A stretch of 64,000 bases of DNA, from contig NZ_CP012601.1 of NCBI RefSeq assembly GCF_001278755.1, positions 3,162,154-3,226,153 on the forward strand. The letters are read 5' to 3'. The DNA is from Bacillus sp. FJAT-22090 (lineage in GTDB: Bacteria > Bacillota > Bacilli > Bacillales_A > Planococcaceae). Each line of letters starts with the position of its first letter. Positions within the stretch are counted from its first letter, which is position 1. The position numbers and the translations under genes are program-made. Under the pieces are notes generated by a model, which was given only the letters and a program-made list of their open reading frames with translations, did no database searches and was not told where the DNA came from. This document shows positions 46,130 through 56,935 of the stretch, one piece after another.

Positions 46130-47071
46130 ATGCAAAAAAATCAGACAAGCTATTTAACATATGGAGCAATGATTATTGCACTATTTGCTATCCTTTTAGC
46201 AATGTCCGTGTATGTTCCTTTTCTAACATTGATCACTTCATTAATTGCGCCCTTACCAATTGCTTGGTTTAGCGCTAAGTTTGAAAGAAAATATGCAGTA
46301 TATGTAACGTTAATTGGAATAGTTATCTCCATTATTATCGGTGGTATTTTAGGTTTAATATTTGCGGTAACTGCGGCACCACTAGGGTTGATCATCGGAG
46401 ATTCTATTAGGACTAATAAATCAAAACTATATATATTCATGTTTTCGGGAATTTTTGTATTGCTCATGTCTGCGATACAATACATAATATCTATTTTATT
46501 TCTAAATATTAATGTTGTTGAGCAATTTTTTGAAGCCTTTAAAATATACTACGACCAAGTAGAAAAAATAATGGCTTCTGTTGGACAGTTACCAAAGGAC
46601 TATGATGAACGGGTAGCAGATGCATTATTAGCATTCAAAATGATGATGCCGTCTTATTTTATTGCAACAATGTTTATCGTTGCGTTCATCTATTTGACCA
46701 TTAACTTATCTTTATTAAAGAAGCTGAAAGTAAAAGTACCTAAGTTTCCAAAGTTTATGCATTTTAAACTACCTAAAGCGGTGTTATGGTATTATTTAAT
46801 CGTATCTATTTTAACCTTGATCATTTCTTATGAGATTGGATCATTTGGGTATATGGCAACGGTTAACGCTATGTTTATTTTGCGAGCTCTTTTGTTTTTA
46901 CAAGGGGTTTCATTGATTCACTATTATTTTCATTTACAAGGCTATCCAAGGTGGACGGCAATTCTTGGAACATTTTTAGCCATACCGTTATTTACGTTTA
47001 CCATTATACTAGGTGTTTTTGACTTAGGATTTAATTTGAGAAGTTATTTACAAGGCAGGCACAAAAAATAA
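46130..47071 (+). CDS. yybS: DUF2232 membrane protein YybS
   Basis: A 313-aa integral membrane protein with about eight hydrophobic segments, of the DUF2232 family found directly upstream of gdpP in Bacillales. The fold resembles substrate-binding components of ECF-type transporters; the substrate is unknown. ATG 46130 follows AAGGAAGG. Ends 12 nt before gdpP, so co-transcription is likely. Confidence 0.88.
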   Translation: MQKNQTSYLTYGAMIIALFAILLAMSVYVPFLTLITSLIAPLPIAWFSAKFERKYAVYVTLIGIVISIIIGGILGLIFAVTAAPLGLIIGDSIRTNKSKLYIFMFSGIFVLLMSAIQYIISILFLNINVVEQFFEAFKIYYDQVEKIMASVGQLPKDYDERVADALLAFKMMMPSYFIATMFIVAFIYLTINLSLLKKLKVKVPKFPKFMHFKLPKAVLWYYLIVSILTLIISYEIGSFGYMATVNAMFILRALLFLQGVSLIHYYFHLQGYPRWTAILGTFLAIPLFTFTIILGVFDLGFNLRSYLQGRHKK

Positions 47072-47083
47072 GGAGCTGATCAG

Positions 47084-49060
47084 GTGGCGTCTTTTTTTAG
47101 AAAACGACCAATTCGATATCCACTCATTTTGTTTATGCTTCTCGGAGGGGTTGCATCTTATTTACTCCTGTCTAACAATTTAATCGTTGGGTTATTATTC
47201 GCTTTATTAGTTATTGGAGTATCTATATATGGATGGATTTTAGAAAAGCGGGTTTACGAAGAAACGGAAAGACATATCGAAACCCTATCTTATCGCATGA
47301 AAAAAGTCGGAGAAGAAGCATTGCTCGAAATGCCAATCGGTATATTATTGATAAATGATCAATATATCATTGAATGGGCAAATCCCTATATGACTCAAAA
47401 GCTTCCGTTCGATACGATTATTGGTGAAGAGCTTCTGTCTATATCAAAAGACTTTCAACAGCTTATTAAGCAAGAGGATTCGAAAGAGATTACGATTTCC
47501 TTAGATAACAATGATTATAAAGTATTTTATAAGGCGGAAGAAAAATTACTATACTTCTTTGATATAACAGAACAAGTAGAAATTGAATCGTTGTATTACG
47601 GAGATAGAACGGTTATTGCTGTTCTCTACATCGATAATTACGATGAAATCGCACAAGGTATGGACGATCAAACAAGAGGACAGTTAAATAGTATTGTTAC
47701 TTCTTGTGTAAATGACTGGGGAGCTAAGTACGGTATATACGTAAAAAGAATTTCCTCTGATCGCTTCTTAGCTGTATTCAATGAATCAATTCTCGTAGAG
47801 CTAGAAAAAAATAAATTCTCTATATTAGATGATATACGAGAAACAACTTCTAAATTTGGCTTCTCCTTAACGTTAAGTGTAGGGGTAGGTGCGGGATCTA
47901 CTTCGTTAGTCGAACTGGGAGAACTATCACAATCGAGCTTGGATCTAGTACTTGGAAGAGGAGGAGATCAAGTAGCGATAAAACAGCCAAATGGAAAAGT
48001 AAAATTTTATGGTGGAAAAACAAACCCCGTAGAAAAAAGGACACGTGTAAGAGCGCGAGTGATTTCACATGCTCTTCGTGATTTAATCCAGGATAGTGAT
48101 CAAGTGTTTGTTATGGGCCACAGGTTGCCGGATATGGATGCCATTGGAGCAGCAGTAGGGGTTAGAAAAATGGCTCAAATGAATAAGGTCGAAGGTTATG
48201 TAGTAATCGATTTTAATGAATTAGACAAAAGTGTTCTCCGATTAATGGATGAAATTAAAGGAAAACCGGAGCTTTTTGAGCGTTTTATTAGTCCAGAAGA
48301 AGCTATTAATAGAATGACCGATAAAACTTTATTAGTAGTAGTGGATACACATAAACCTAGTCTTGTTATAGATGAAAAATTATTAAATAGAGCAGAAAAG
48401 AGAGTTGTTATTGATCACCATCGAAGAGGTGAGGAGTTCATTTCCAATACTTTACTTGTGTATATGGAACCATATGCATCCTCGACGGCAGAACTGGTAA
48501 CAGAGTTAATAGAATACCAACCGAAGAATGAAAAAATAACAATGCTTGAAGCTACCTCTATGCTTGCAGGAATAATTGTAGACACTAAGAGTTTCACGCT
48601 TCGTACAGGTGCTAGAACCTTTGAAGCAGCGTCTTATCTTCGAACACAAGGTGCAGATACTGTTTTAGTACAAAGGTTGTTAAAAGAAGATATAGATACG
48701 TATATTGAACGTTCTAAAATTGTTCAAACAGTAGAATTTTTTAAGCCAGGTGTTGCTATTGCGCATGGCGCAGAAAATGCTTCCTATAGCCAAGTATTAC
48801 TAGCACAAACTGCAGATATTCTATTAACAATGAATAATATATCAGCTTCGTTTGTAGTTGGTTATAGAAGTGATTCAATTATTGGAATTAGTGCAAGATC
48901 TCTAGGCGACGTAAATGTACAGTTAATAATGGAAAGATTAAGCGGTGGTGGTCATTTAACCAATGCTGCGTGCCAACTAGAAAATGCGACAATTGATGAA
49001 GCTATTAATATGCTAAAAACAGCAATTGAAGAGACATTAGAAGGAGGAACAGGGGAATGA
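47084..49060 (+). CDS. gdpP: Cyclic-di-AMP phosphodiesterase GdpP
   Basis: Degrades c-di-AMP and thereby tunes potassium, osmolyte and wall homeostasis. The 658-aa protein has two N-terminal membrane helices, a degenerate haem-binding PAS (about 80-165), a degenerate GGDEF domain (about 170-310, ending [13 protein letters not shown]), and the DHH ([24 protein letters not shown]) and DHHA1 ([13 protein letters not shown]) catalytic modules. The start is GTG 47084. The stop overlaps rplI by 4 nt. Confidence 0.96.
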   Translation: MASFFRKRPIRYPLILFMLLGGVASYLLLSNNLIVGLLFALLVIGVSIYGWILEKRVYEETERHIETLSYRMKKVGEEALLEMPIGILLINDQYIIEWANPYMTQKLPFDTIIGEELLSISKDFQQLIKQEDSKEITISLDNNDYKVFYKAEEKLLYFFDITEQVEIESLYYGDRTVIAVLYIDNYDEIAQGMDDQTRGQLNSIVTSCVNDWGAKYGIYVKRISSDRFLAVFNESILVELEKNKFSILDDIRETTSKFGFSLTLSVGVGAGSTSLVELGELSQSSLDLVLGRGGDQVAIKQPNGKVKFYGGKTNPVEKRTRVRARVISHALRDLIQDSDQVFVMGHRLPDMDAIGAAVGVRKMAQMNKVEGYVVIDFNELDKSVLRLMDEIKGKPELFERFISPEEAINRMTDKTLLVVVDTHKPSLVIDEKLLNRAEKRVVIDHHRRGEEFISNTLLVYMEPYASSTAELVTELIEYQPKNEKITMLEATSMLAGIIVDTKSFTLRTGARTFEAASYLRTQGADTVLVQRLLKEDIDTYIERSKIVQTVEFFKPGVAIAHGAENASYSQVLLAQTADILLTMNNISASFVVGYRSDSIIGISARSLGDVNVQLIMERLSGGGHLTNAACQLENATIDEAINMLKTAIEETLEGGTGE

Positions 49061-49506
49061 GAGTAGTATTTTTAAAAGATGTAAAAGGTAAAGGTAAAAA
49101 AGGTGAAGTTAAAGAAGTAGCTGATGGATATGCACATAATTTTTTATTAAAAAATAAACTTGCTGTTGAAGCAAATGCAGCAGCAATTAGTGCATTAGAA
49201 GGCCAAAAGAAAAAATCAGAAAAAGAAGCAGCAGAGGAACTAGCTGAAGCGAAAAAGTTAAAAGAACGTTTAGAACAATTAACAGTTGAATTGAAAGCAA
49301 AGTCTGGTAACGATGGACGTTTGTTTGGTTCAGTAACAACAAAACAAATCGCAGCACAATTAGAAAAATCACATGGAATTAAAATAGATAAACGTAAAAT
49401 GGAGCTTGATGATGCAATTCGTGCATTAGGTTATACAAATGTTCCAGTTAAACTACATCACGAAGTAGTGGCTACTTTAAAAGTACATGTAACAGAAGAA
49501 GCGTAA
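49057..49506 (+). CDS. rplI: 50S ribosomal protein L9
   Basis: A 149-aa protein with the N-terminal domain [30 protein letters not shown], the long connecting helix rich in Lys/Glu/Ala (residues 42-75) and a C-terminal domain ([27 protein letters not shown]). ATGA overlap with gdpP indicates coupled translation. Confidence 0.98.
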   Translation: MRVVFLKDVKGKGKKGEVKEVADGYAHNFLLKNKLAVEANAAAISALEGQKKKSEKEAAEELAEAKKLKERLEQLTVELKAKSGNDGRLFGSVTTKQIAAQLEKSHGIKIDKRKMELDDAIRALGYTNVPVKLHHEVVATLKVHVTEEA

Positions 49507-49518
49507 GGAGAGAGGTCA

Positions 49519-50874
49519 ATGAGCGATCCATTATTGGACCGTGTGCCACCACATAACCAAGAAGCTGAGCAGTCTGTCATTGGAGCAATATTTTTAGAAC
49601 CGCAAGCGTTAATAACAGCAGCGGAAATAGTAATGCCGGAAGACTTTTTCCGAGTAGCCCATCAGAAAATTTTCCAAACGATGCTTCGTTTAAGCGATCA
49701 AGGGAAAGCAATTGATGTTGTTACCGTAACGGAAGAACTATCTTCCAAAAAAGAATTAGAAGATGTTGGTGGTATTTCTTACATAAGTGAGATAGCAAAT
49801 GCAGTACCTACAGCAGCAAACATCGGACATTACGCAAAAATTGTAGAAGAAAAATCTATCCTACGCCGTTTAATACGAGTGGCTACAACGATTGTAGAAG
49901 ATGGATTTACAAGAGAAGACGAAGTTGAGGCCCTATTATCTGAGGCTGAACGAAAAATGATGGAAGTTGCCAACAGAAAAAATGCTGGTGATTTTCAGCA
50001 TATTAAAGACGTTTTGGTGGAAACATATGATAACATCGAAAAACTTCATTCGAGAAAAGGCGATGTTACAGGTATTCCAACAGGATTCCGAGATTTAGAT
50101 AAAATAACTGCTGGATTCCAACGAAATGATTTAATTATCGTAGCAGCTCGTCCATCCGTAGGGAAAACTGCATTCGCATTGAATGTTGCGCAAAATGTGG
50201 CAACTAAAACCGATGAAAATGTAGCTATTTTTAGCCTAGAGATGGGTGCTGAACAGTTAGTTATGCGTATACTTTGTGCAGAGGGAAATATAGATGCCCA
50301 AGTATTACGTACAGGCTCTTTAACGACGGAAGATTGGCGAAAACTAACAATGGCAATGGGTAGTTTATCGAATGCAGGAATATATATTGATGATACCCCT
50401 GGTATTCGTGTAAATGAAATACGCTCCAAATGCCGTAGATTAAAACAAGAATCTGGTTTAGGAATGATTCTAATTGATTACTTGCAGCTAATCCAAGGTA
50501 GTGGCGGCAGCCAAGCCAATAGACAGCAAGAGGTATCAGAAATTTCACGTTCATTAAAAGGACTAGCTAGGGAGCTACAAGTACCTGTTATTGCATTATC
50601 GCAGCTCTCTCGTGGTGTGGAGCAGCGACAAGACAAGAGACCAATGATGTCCGATTTACGTGAATCTGGATCGATTGAGCAAGATGCAGATATTGTTTCA
50701 TTCTTGTATCGTGAAGATTATTACGATAAAGAAACAGAAAATCAAAACATGATTGAAATTATCATTGCAAAACAACGTAACGGTCCAACTGGTACAGTTA
50801 CTCTAGCGTTTGTGAAGGAATTTAACAAATTTGTTAACATTGATTGGAGTCAGCATCAAGCTCCTCCAGCATAA
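49519..50874 (+). CDS. dnaC: Replicative DNA helicase (DnaB family)
   Basis: Hexameric 5'-3' helicase at the fork; called DnaC in Bacillus. The 451-aa protein has the N-terminal DnaB domain (PPHNQEAEQSVIGAIFLEPQAL), the linker, and the RecA-like core with Walker A ARPSVGKTAFALN, Walker B MILIDYLQLIQG and the arginine-finger region AKQRNGPTGTVTLAF. It closes the yybS-gdpP-rplI-dnaC run and is followed by a terminator. Confidence 0.97.
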   Translation: MSDPLLDRVPPHNQEAEQSVIGAIFLEPQALITAAEIVMPEDFFRVAHQKIFQTMLRLSDQGKAIDVVTVTEELSSKKELEDVGGISYISEIANAVPTAANIGHYAKIVEEKSILRRLIRVATTIVEDGFTREDEVEALLSEAERKMMEVANRKNAGDFQHIKDVLVETYDNIEKLHSRKGDVTGIPTGFRDLDKITAGFQRNDLIIVAARPSVGKTAFALNVAQNVATKTDENVAIFSLEMGAEQLVMRILCAEGNIDAQVLRTGSLTTEDWRKLTMAMGSLSNAGIYIDDTPGIRVNEIRSKCRRLKQESGLGMILIDYLQLIQGSGGSQANRQQEVSEISRSLKGLARELQVPVIALSQLSRGVEQRQDKRPMMSDLRESGSIEQDADIVSFLYREDYYDKETENQNMIEIIIAKQRNGPTGTVTLAFVKEFNKFVNIDWSQHQAPPA

Positions 50875-50885
50875 GAAATGGTAAG

Positions 50886-50931
50886 AACACGAACGATAAA
50901 TGTTTTATTACATTTATATGTTCGTGTTTTT
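50886..50931 (+). terminator. Terminator of dnaC
   Basis: AACACGAAC...GTTCGTGTT with an inner ATAAATG...CATTTAT pairing and a short T-run. Confidence 0.85.
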
Positions 50932-51021
50932 ACCTAATATCGGTTGACTATGAGACCATAGCTTGGTACAATTACACTGTTTGAATCAGGACATATAAAA
51001 TGTCTGACGGAGGTGTTGGCA

Positions 51022-52308
51022 ATGCCATCAGTAGTAGTAGTAGGTACACAATGGGGAGACGAAGGTAAAGGGAAGATAACAGACTTTCTTTCCGAGAATT
51101 CAGAAGTAATCGCACGTTACCAAGGCGGTAATAATGCGGGCCATACAATTATTTTTGGTGGAGAAACATACAAACTTCACCTTATTCCTTCCGGTATTTT
51201 TTACAAGGATAAAATCTCAGTTATCGGAAATGGGATGGTAGTGGATCCAAGAGCACTTGTAAAAGAGCTTAAAGGTTTACATGATCGAGGAATCACTACA
51301 GAAAACCTTCGTATTTCTAATCGTGCACACGTAATTCTTCCCTACCATTTGAAACAAGATGAAGTAGAAGAAGCACGTAGAGGTGCAAATAAAATCGGGA
51401 CAACTGGTAAAGGGATTGGTCCAGCTTATATGGACAAAGCTGCACGTGTTGGTATTCGAATTGCAGACTTACTTGATTACGAAGTGTTTAAAGAAAAATT
51501 AGAGCGTAATTTAGAAGAAAAAAATAGAATGTTCGAGAAGTTTTATGAAACAAAAGGGTTCACTGTGGATGAAATTCTAGAAGAGTTTTATGGCTATGGA
51601 CAAGAAATTGAAAAATACGTAACAGATACTTCAAAAGTATTAAATGACGCTTTAGATGAAGGCCGTCGTGTATTATTTGAAGGCGCACAAGGTGTTATGC
51701 TTGATATTGACCAAGGTACATATCCTTTTGTTACCTCCTCTAACCCAGTGGCTGGTGGGGTAACTATTGGTGCTGGTGTAGGTCCAACAAAAATTTCACA
51801 TGTTGTTGGAGTATGTAAAGCTTACACTTCTCGTGTAGGAGATGGCCCGTTCCCGACAGAATTATTTGATGAAGTTGGTAGTCAAATTCGTGAAGTTGGT
51901 AAAGAATATGGAACAACTACAGGAAGACCACGTCGTATTGGTTGGTTTGATACGGTAGTTATTAGACATGCTCGTCGCGTTAGTGGATTAACAGATTTGA
52001 CTGTTAACTCGATTGATGTATTAACTGGTTTAAAAACTGTAAAACTTTGTACTGCATACAAATACAAAGGTGAATTAATTACAGAATACCCAGCTAATCT
52101 TCGCATTCTTGCAGAGTGTGAGCCAGTATATGAAGAGCTACCAGGTTGGAGCGAAGATATTACAAAATGTAAAACACTTGATGAACTACCTGAAACTGCT
52201 CGTCATTATTTAGAGCGTATTTCACAGCTGACAGGTGTACCAATCTCTATCTTCTCAGTAGGACCAGATCGTACACAAACAAATATTATTTCTAGTGTTT
52301 GGCGTTAA
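51022..52308 (+). CDS. purA: Adenylosuccinate synthetase
   Basis: Joins IMP and aspartate with GTP to form adenylosuccinate in AMP synthesis. The 428-aa enzyme starts [18 protein letters not shown], containing the catalytic Asp and GTP P-loop, and has GNNAGHT, the TTGKGIGP loop and [12 protein letters not shown] 51022 lies 8 nt from GGAGG; GTG and TTG codons just upstream are ignored. With guaB on the other arm it covers both branches from IMP. Confidence 0.97.
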   Translation: MPSVVVVGTQWGDEGKGKITDFLSENSEVIARYQGGNNAGHTIIFGGETYKLHLIPSGIFYKDKISVIGNGMVVDPRALVKELKGLHDRGITTENLRISNRAHVILPYHLKQDEVEEARRGANKIGTTGKGIGPAYMDKAARVGIRIADLLDYEVFKEKLERNLEEKNRMFEKFYETKGFTVDEILEEFYGYGQEIEKYVTDTSKVLNDALDEGRRVLFEGAQGVMLDIDQGTYPFVTSSNPVAGGVTIGAGVGPTKISHVVGVCKAYTSRVGDGPFPTELFDEVGSQIREVGKEYGTTTGRPRRIGWFDTVVIRHARRVSGLTDLTVNSIDVLTGLKTVKLCTAYKYKGELITEYPANLRILAECEPVYEELPGWSEDITKCKTLDELPETARHYLERISQLTGVPISIFSVGPDRTQTNIISSVWR

Positions 52309-52336
52309 CAAGAAATTCTAAAACGCCCATATTTTA

Positions 52337-52378
52337 GAAACTGCCAAGAAGATTTTTATCTTCTTGGCAGTTTTTTTG
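52337..52378 (+). terminator. Terminator of purA
   Basis: AAACTGCCAAGAAGA...TCTTCTTGGCAGTTT, a long perfect stem followed by seven T. Confidence 0.93.
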
Positions 52379-52678
52379 TCGAAATATACCAAACGAATCA
52401 ATTTTTAATCTTCTATTATGACAAATATAACAGAAGACTATGAGAGATTATGTATAAAATACTGATTTTTTGGTAAAAGATTAGATATAAATTGTTAAAA
52501 TATTTATCGAATCATAGTAAAATAGAATATAATGGAATTATATTCAAAAAAATGGTGCTAATTATACAGTTTCTTTACAAAGCGTCCTATTTCGATACTT
52601 GATTAAATCAATTATGTTAAATTAAAAGAGCCTGAAAAAAGGAAATTAATTTTTTATGAACTTGGAAGGGGCTTTATC
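52379..52678. other. AT-rich gap between purA and the M23 peptidase gene
   Basis: 300 nt with no convincing ORF. I looked for WalR boxes (two TGTWAH separated by 5 nt) before this cell-wall gene and found only isolated half-sites. Confidence 0.5.
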
Positions 52679-54160
52679 ATGTTTTTGAAAAGAAAGAATG
52701 AAGAACAGAAGGATAATTATCTTGAGGTTCTTTCAAACAGAAGATCAAATATAATGAAAAAAGCAGCAGTTTCAATGTTACTTATTTCAAGTGTATCTTT
52801 TAATATGGCTTTTGCAAATGAAAGTGAAAATAATAATAATACATTAAAAGAAATATACCATATATATTCTAATGGAAAATATGTCGGAGCACTATCTAAT
52901 AAAAAAGAAATGCAAGCCATGTTAGATGAAAAAGTGAAGGGTTCGAGCTCCAAGTACGAAAACCTCTCTTTAATAGCTGGTTCCAATCTTTCCGTTATAC
53001 CTGAACAAGTTTTTACTACATCTACAAACGATGATGCTACCCTTCAAAAGTTAGAGGAACTTATAGAAGTAGAAGCAACTGCTTTTGCATTATCGATCAA
53101 TGACGAGATGGCAGTCTACGTCAAAGACTTGGAAGCATATCAAGAAGTCATTCGAAAACTAAAATTACATTTTGTGACAGAAGCCGAGTTAAACGAACTG
53201 GAAGCAAGAAGTAGTTCTACAGAAACTTTACCCGAATTAAAAGAAAATGAAACACGTATTAAAGAAATAGTTTTAAAACAAGAAGTTTCTGGCGTAACAG
53301 TTGATGTAAATCCTGAAAAGATTGTATCACCAGATGATGCTGTTAAACTTCTACTAGAAGGAACACTAGAACAAGAGACGTATAAAGTAGCAGAAGGAGA
53401 TGTGTTAGGCACAATTGCTAGTAAGCATAACTTAACAACTGCTGAGCTAATAAAGATCAATCCAGATATGACTGAATCTTCTTTATTACAAATAGGTCAA
53501 GAGGTAAATGTAACAGTCTTAAAACCACTTATTAATGTAGATGTACTATATGAGAAAAAAGCGATTGAAGTTATTAACCACAATAAAAAAGTAGAAGAAT
53601 CAGAAGAAATGTACAAAGGTGATACGAAAGTAAAACAAGAGGGTTCGGATGGTAAGAGAGAAGCAACCTATCTTGTGCGTAAAGAAAATGGTGTGGAAGC
53701 AGGCCAATCTGTTATTGAAGAAACTATACTGGTGGAACCAAAAGATCAGATCACTTTAAAAGGAACAAAAGTAATTCCTTCTCGAGGATCAGGGGAATTT
53801 GCTTGGCCAGCTGAAGGTGGATATATTTCAAGTAAAATGGGTTACCGTTGGGGTCGTCAACATGAAGGAATTGATATCGCAAGACCAAGTGGATTTGACA
53901 TTAAGGCAACAGACAATGGAGTCGTAGTAGCTGCTGGATGGGACGGTACATATGGTAATAGAGTAATTGTTGATCACAAAAATGGATACAAAACAACATA
54001 CGCGCATCTAGCTTCTATAAGTGTTAGTGTCGGAGATGTCGTTCCCCAAGGTTCTAAATTAGGTGTTATGGGAAGTACGGGTCGTTCAACTGGAACTCAC
54101 TTACATTTTGAAGTAGAAAAAAATGGAGTTACGATTAATCCATTGACCGTGTTAAAATAA
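52679..54160 (+). CDS. M23 family cell-wall endopeptidase with LysM and G5 domains
   Basis: A 493-aa exported protein. An N-terminal 25-residue charged region precedes a signal peptide (MKKAAVSMLLISSVSFNMAFA), so M26 is an alternative start, although ATG 52679 has GGGG 7 nt upstream. A LysM repeat follows at about 240-285 (YKVAEGDVLGTIASKHNL), then a G5 domain (about 300-368) and a lysostaphin-type M23 domain with the zinc ligands in RWGRQHEGIDIA and THLHFEV. It likely cleaves peptidoglycan cross-bridges. It stands before the wall-regulating walRK operon, a placement shared with several Bacillales. Confidence 0.92.
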   Translation: MFLKRKNEEQKDNYLEVLSNRRSNIMKKAAVSMLLISSVSFNMAFANESENNNNTLKEIYHIYSNGKYVGALSNKKEMQAMLDEKVKGSSSKYENLSLIAGSNLSVIPEQVFTTSTNDDATLQKLEELIEVEATAFALSINDEMAVYVKDLEAYQEVIRKLKLHFVTEAELNELEARSSSTETLPELKENETRIKEIVLKQEVSGVTVDVNPEKIVSPDDAVKLLLEGTLEQETYKVAEGDVLGTIASKHNLTTAELIKINPDMTESSLLQIGQEVNVTVLKPLINVDVLYEKKAIEVINHNKKVEESEEMYKGDTKVKQEGSDGKREATYLVRKENGVEAGQSVIEETILVEPKDQITLKGTKVIPSRGSGEFAWPAEGGYISSKMGYRWGRQHEGIDIARPSGFDIKATDNGVVVAAGWDGTYGNRVIVDHKNGYKTTYAHLASISVSVGDVVPQGSKLGVMGSTGRSTGTHLHFEVEKNGVTINPLTVLK

Positions 54161-54167
54161 TAGTATG

Positions 54168-54203
54168 GAAGAGATAGTCACTAGATTGGCTATCTCTTTT
54201 TTA
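54168..54203 (+). terminator. Terminator of the M23 peptidase gene
   Basis: AGAGATAG...CTATCTCT stem with six T. Confidence 0.88.
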
Positions 54204-54241
54204 ATTGAGAACTAACATACATAGGTACATGTTTTTTTAAA

Positions 54242-54255
54242 ATTTCCCAGGAAAT
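54242..54255. promoter_or_regulatory. Candidate Noc-binding site
   Basis: ATTTCCCAGGAAAT differs from the B. subtilis Noc consensus ATTTCCCGGGAAAT at one central base and is otherwise a full match. It lies in the intergenic region before walR. Confidence 0.6.
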
Positions 54256-54395
54256 ATTTCGACAATCATCGACTTATTCAATTTATGGTATTCTTAAATT
54301 AATGCGATTAGTTCAAAAGCATGGTAGAGTAAGAGAATGAATGTAAAAGATAAAAACATTTAAATAGAACAAATTACGAAAAGGGGTTCAACCAA

Positions 54396-55100
54396 ATGAG
54401 TAAGAAAATATTAGTAGTTGATGATGAAAAACCAATTGCAGATATACTTCAATTCAATTTAAAAAAAGAAGGTTATCAAGTATTTTGTGCATATGATGGC
54501 GACGAAGCATTAAAAAAGGTAGAAGAATTTCAACCCGATCTAATGTTATTAGATATTATGCTTCCAAATAGAGATGGAATGGAAGTATGCAGAGAAATTC
54601 GTAAAAGATATGATTTTCCGATCATTATGCTAACTGCAAAAGATTCGGAGATAGATAAAGTGCTTGGCTTAGAATTAGGTGCAGATGACTATGTGACGAA
54701 ACCATTTAGTACGCGTGAGCTTATTGCACGAGTAAAGGCAAATATGAGAAGACATCAAACAATTCAAGAAGACACTGAAGTAATAACAAATGATATTACA
54801 ATAGGTCCATTAACTATCCAACCGGATGCATACTTAGTGTTAAAGAGAGAGGAAACAATTGAATTAACACATAGAGAATTTGAGTTATTACATTATTTAG
54901 CCAAACATATTGGACAAGTGATGACTCGTGAACATTTGCTTCAAACGGTTTGGGGTTATGATTATTTTGGTGATGTACGTACAGTCGATGTAACCATTCG
55001 ACGTCTACGAGAAAAGATTGAAGATAATCCAAGTCATCCGACATGGATTGTAACTAGAAGAGGCGTTGGTTATTACTTACGAAATCCTGAACAGGAGTAG
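54396..55100 (+). CDS. walR: Response regulator WalR (YycF)
   Basis: Essential OmpR-family regulator of cell-wall metabolism. The 234-aa protein has a receiver domain with the phospho-acceptor D53 (LLDIMLP), the conserved K in TKPFS, and a C-terminal winged helix ([53 protein letters not shown]). ATG 54396 follows AAAGGGG. Head of walR-walK-walH-walI-walJ. Confidence 0.98.
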   Translation: MSKKILVVDDEKPIADILQFNLKKEGYQVFCAYDGDEALKKVEEFQPDLMLLDIMLPNRDGMEVCREIRKRYDFPIIMLTAKDSEIDKVLGLELGADDYVTKPFSTRELIARVKANMRRHQTIQEDTEVITNDITIGPLTIQPDAYLVLKREETIELTHREFELLHYLAKHIGQVMTREHLLQTVWGYDYFGDVRTVDVTIRRLREKIEDNPSHPTWIVTRRGVGYYLRNPEQE

Positions 55101-55105
55101 AAAAA

Positions 55106-56935
55106 ATGCAAAAGGTTGGTTATTTTAAATCAATTCACGTTAAGGTTGTTTTGATTTATATTTTGTTAATAATTATCGCCATGCAAATAATCGGTTTGTA
55201 TTTTGTGAAAGAACTCGAGGAAACGTTAAAAGATAACTTTCAAGAATCGATTAAAGATCGTGTAAGTCTTCTAGTATTTAGTACAAGAGAAGAAATCATA
55301 AAAGTTAGAAATGAAGAAGAAGACGCATCCATAGAACAAAGTTTGCGTTCTATTTTGTATGGACTTAATTCGAATGATATAAAAGAAGTTCGAGTGATCG
55401 ATGCAAGATATCAAATTCTTGCAACATCTGATATTAACAATCAATCAATCGTAGGGCAAAGATCATTGGATGAACTCGTTAGATTTTCCATAACTTCTGC
55501 AACACCTTTTGATAATATTTCCCTTGATCCGGAATCCAAAGAGAGAATTTGGATACTAGCTACTCCTATTGTCGATAAAGGAGAAGTAATTGGTTCTCTA
55601 TATATAGAATCAAATATTGAAAATGTATTTGGTCAAATGAATGAGATTAACCAAATTCTCGCAGGTGGAACTGCTGTTGCATTAGTGATCACAATTGTGC
55701 TTGGGATATTAATAGCACAAACTATTACACGACCTATTTCAGACATGCGAAGACAGGCACAGGCAATGGCAAAAGGAAACTTTTCAAGAAAAGTACGTGT
55801 ATATGGCAATGACGAAATTGGTCAGCTTGCTATTGCTTTTAATCATTTAACAAACCGATTACAAGAAGCACAGTCAACAACAGAAGCCGAAAGAAGAAAG
55901 CTTGCTTCGGTTCTTACCAATATGACAGATGGGGTTATTGCAACTGATCGTAAAGGGAGAATCATTTTAATTAATGATCCAGCACTTAGATTATTACGAA
56001 TACCGAGAGAAATGGTATTAAACCGTCCTATTATTTCTGTGTTAGGAATTGACGCATCAGAACAGTCATTTGAAGATTTGATATATTCGAAGGAATCTAT
56101 AACTTTGGATTTTAGCACATATGAACGACCTTTTATATTACGTGTAAACTTCTCAGTTATACAAAAAGAAACTGGTTTTGTAAATGGATTAATTGCAGTT
56201 CTTCATGATAATACCGAACAAGAGAAAATCGATATGGAGCGCAGAGAATTTGTAGCGAATGTATCACATGAGCTACGCACTCCACTCACAACAATGAGTA
56301 GTTATTTGGAAGCATTGGCTGATGGTGCTTGGAAAGATGAAGAGATTGCCCCATCCTTTCTACAAGTAACTCAAACTGAAACACAACGAATGATTCGATT
56401 AGTAAATGATTTACTTCAATTGTCCAAAATGGATAGTAGAGATTATGATTTAAATCGAGATATTGTGAATTTCAACCAGTTTTTTAATCGTATTATAGAT
56501 CGGTTTGAATTATCAAAATCTCAAAATGTAACGTTTCATCGAATGCTTCCCGAAACACCTTACTATGTTGACATTGATACCGACAAACTTACACAAGTAA
56601 TTGATAATATTATTTCTAATGCATTGAAATACTCCCCAGATGGTGGCAATATTCGCTTTGGAATAGCTGTGAAGGACCAAGTACTGAAAGTAATGATATC
56701 GGATGATGGTATGGGTATACCTTCTGATAATGTTGATCGTATTTTTGATCGTTTTTACCGAGTTGACCGTGCAAGAGCACGATCGATGGGTGGGACTGGA
56801 CTAGGTTTAGCAATTGCCCGGGAAATGATTGAAGCTCATGGCGGAAAAATTTGGGCTGAAAGCGAAGAAGGACATGGAACGACTGTCTTTTTTACACTTG
56901 ATCTTGTAATAGATGAGGAAGGTGAGTGGGATTGA
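55106..56935 (+). CDS. walK: Sensor histidine kinase WalK (YycG)
   Basis: Essential membrane kinase for WalR. The 609-aa protein has TM1 (residues 13-34), an extracytoplasmic PAS-like domain (about 35-183), TM2 (about 185-205), HAMP (206-258), cytoplasmic PAS (about 265-370), a HisKA domain with H388 in FVANVSHELRTPL, and an ATPase domain with N, G1 and G2 boxes (DNIISNALKYSPDGG, SDDGMGIP, GGTGLGLAI). Starts 5 nt after walR. Confidence 0.97.
   Translation: MQKVGYFKSIHVKVVLIYILLIIIAMQIIGLYFVKELEETLKDNFQESIKDRVSLLVFSTREEIIKVRNEEEDASIEQSLRSILYGLNSNDIKEVRVIDARYQILATSDINNQSIVGQRSLDELVRFSITSATPFDNISLDPESKERIWILATPIVDKGEVIGSLYIESNIENVFGQMNEINQILAGGTAVALVITIVLGILIAQTITRPISDMRRQAQAMAKGNFSRKVRVYGNDEIGQLAIAFNHLTNRLQEAQSTTEAERRKLASVLTNMTDGVIATDRKGRIILINDPALRLLRIPREMVLNRPIISVLGIDASEQSFEDLIYSKESITLDFSTYERPFILRVNFSVIQKETGFVNGLIAVLHDNTEQEKIDMERREFVANVSHELRTPLTTMSSYLEALADGAWKDEEIAPSFLQVTQTETQRMIRLVNDLLQLSKMDSRDYDLNRDIVNFNQFFNRIIDRFELSKSQNVTFHRMLPETPYYVDIDTDKLTQVIDNIISNALKYSPDGGNIRFGIAVKDQVLKVMISDDGMGIPSDNVDRIFDRFYRVDRARARSMGGTGLGLAIAREMIEAHGGKIWAESEEGHGTTVFFTLDLVIDEEGEWD

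Noticed and set aside
52379-52678. WalR-binding box upstream of the M23 peptidase gene
   Set aside because: Single TGTTAA half-sites occur (for example near 52495 and 52615), but no second half-site at 5-nt spacing.
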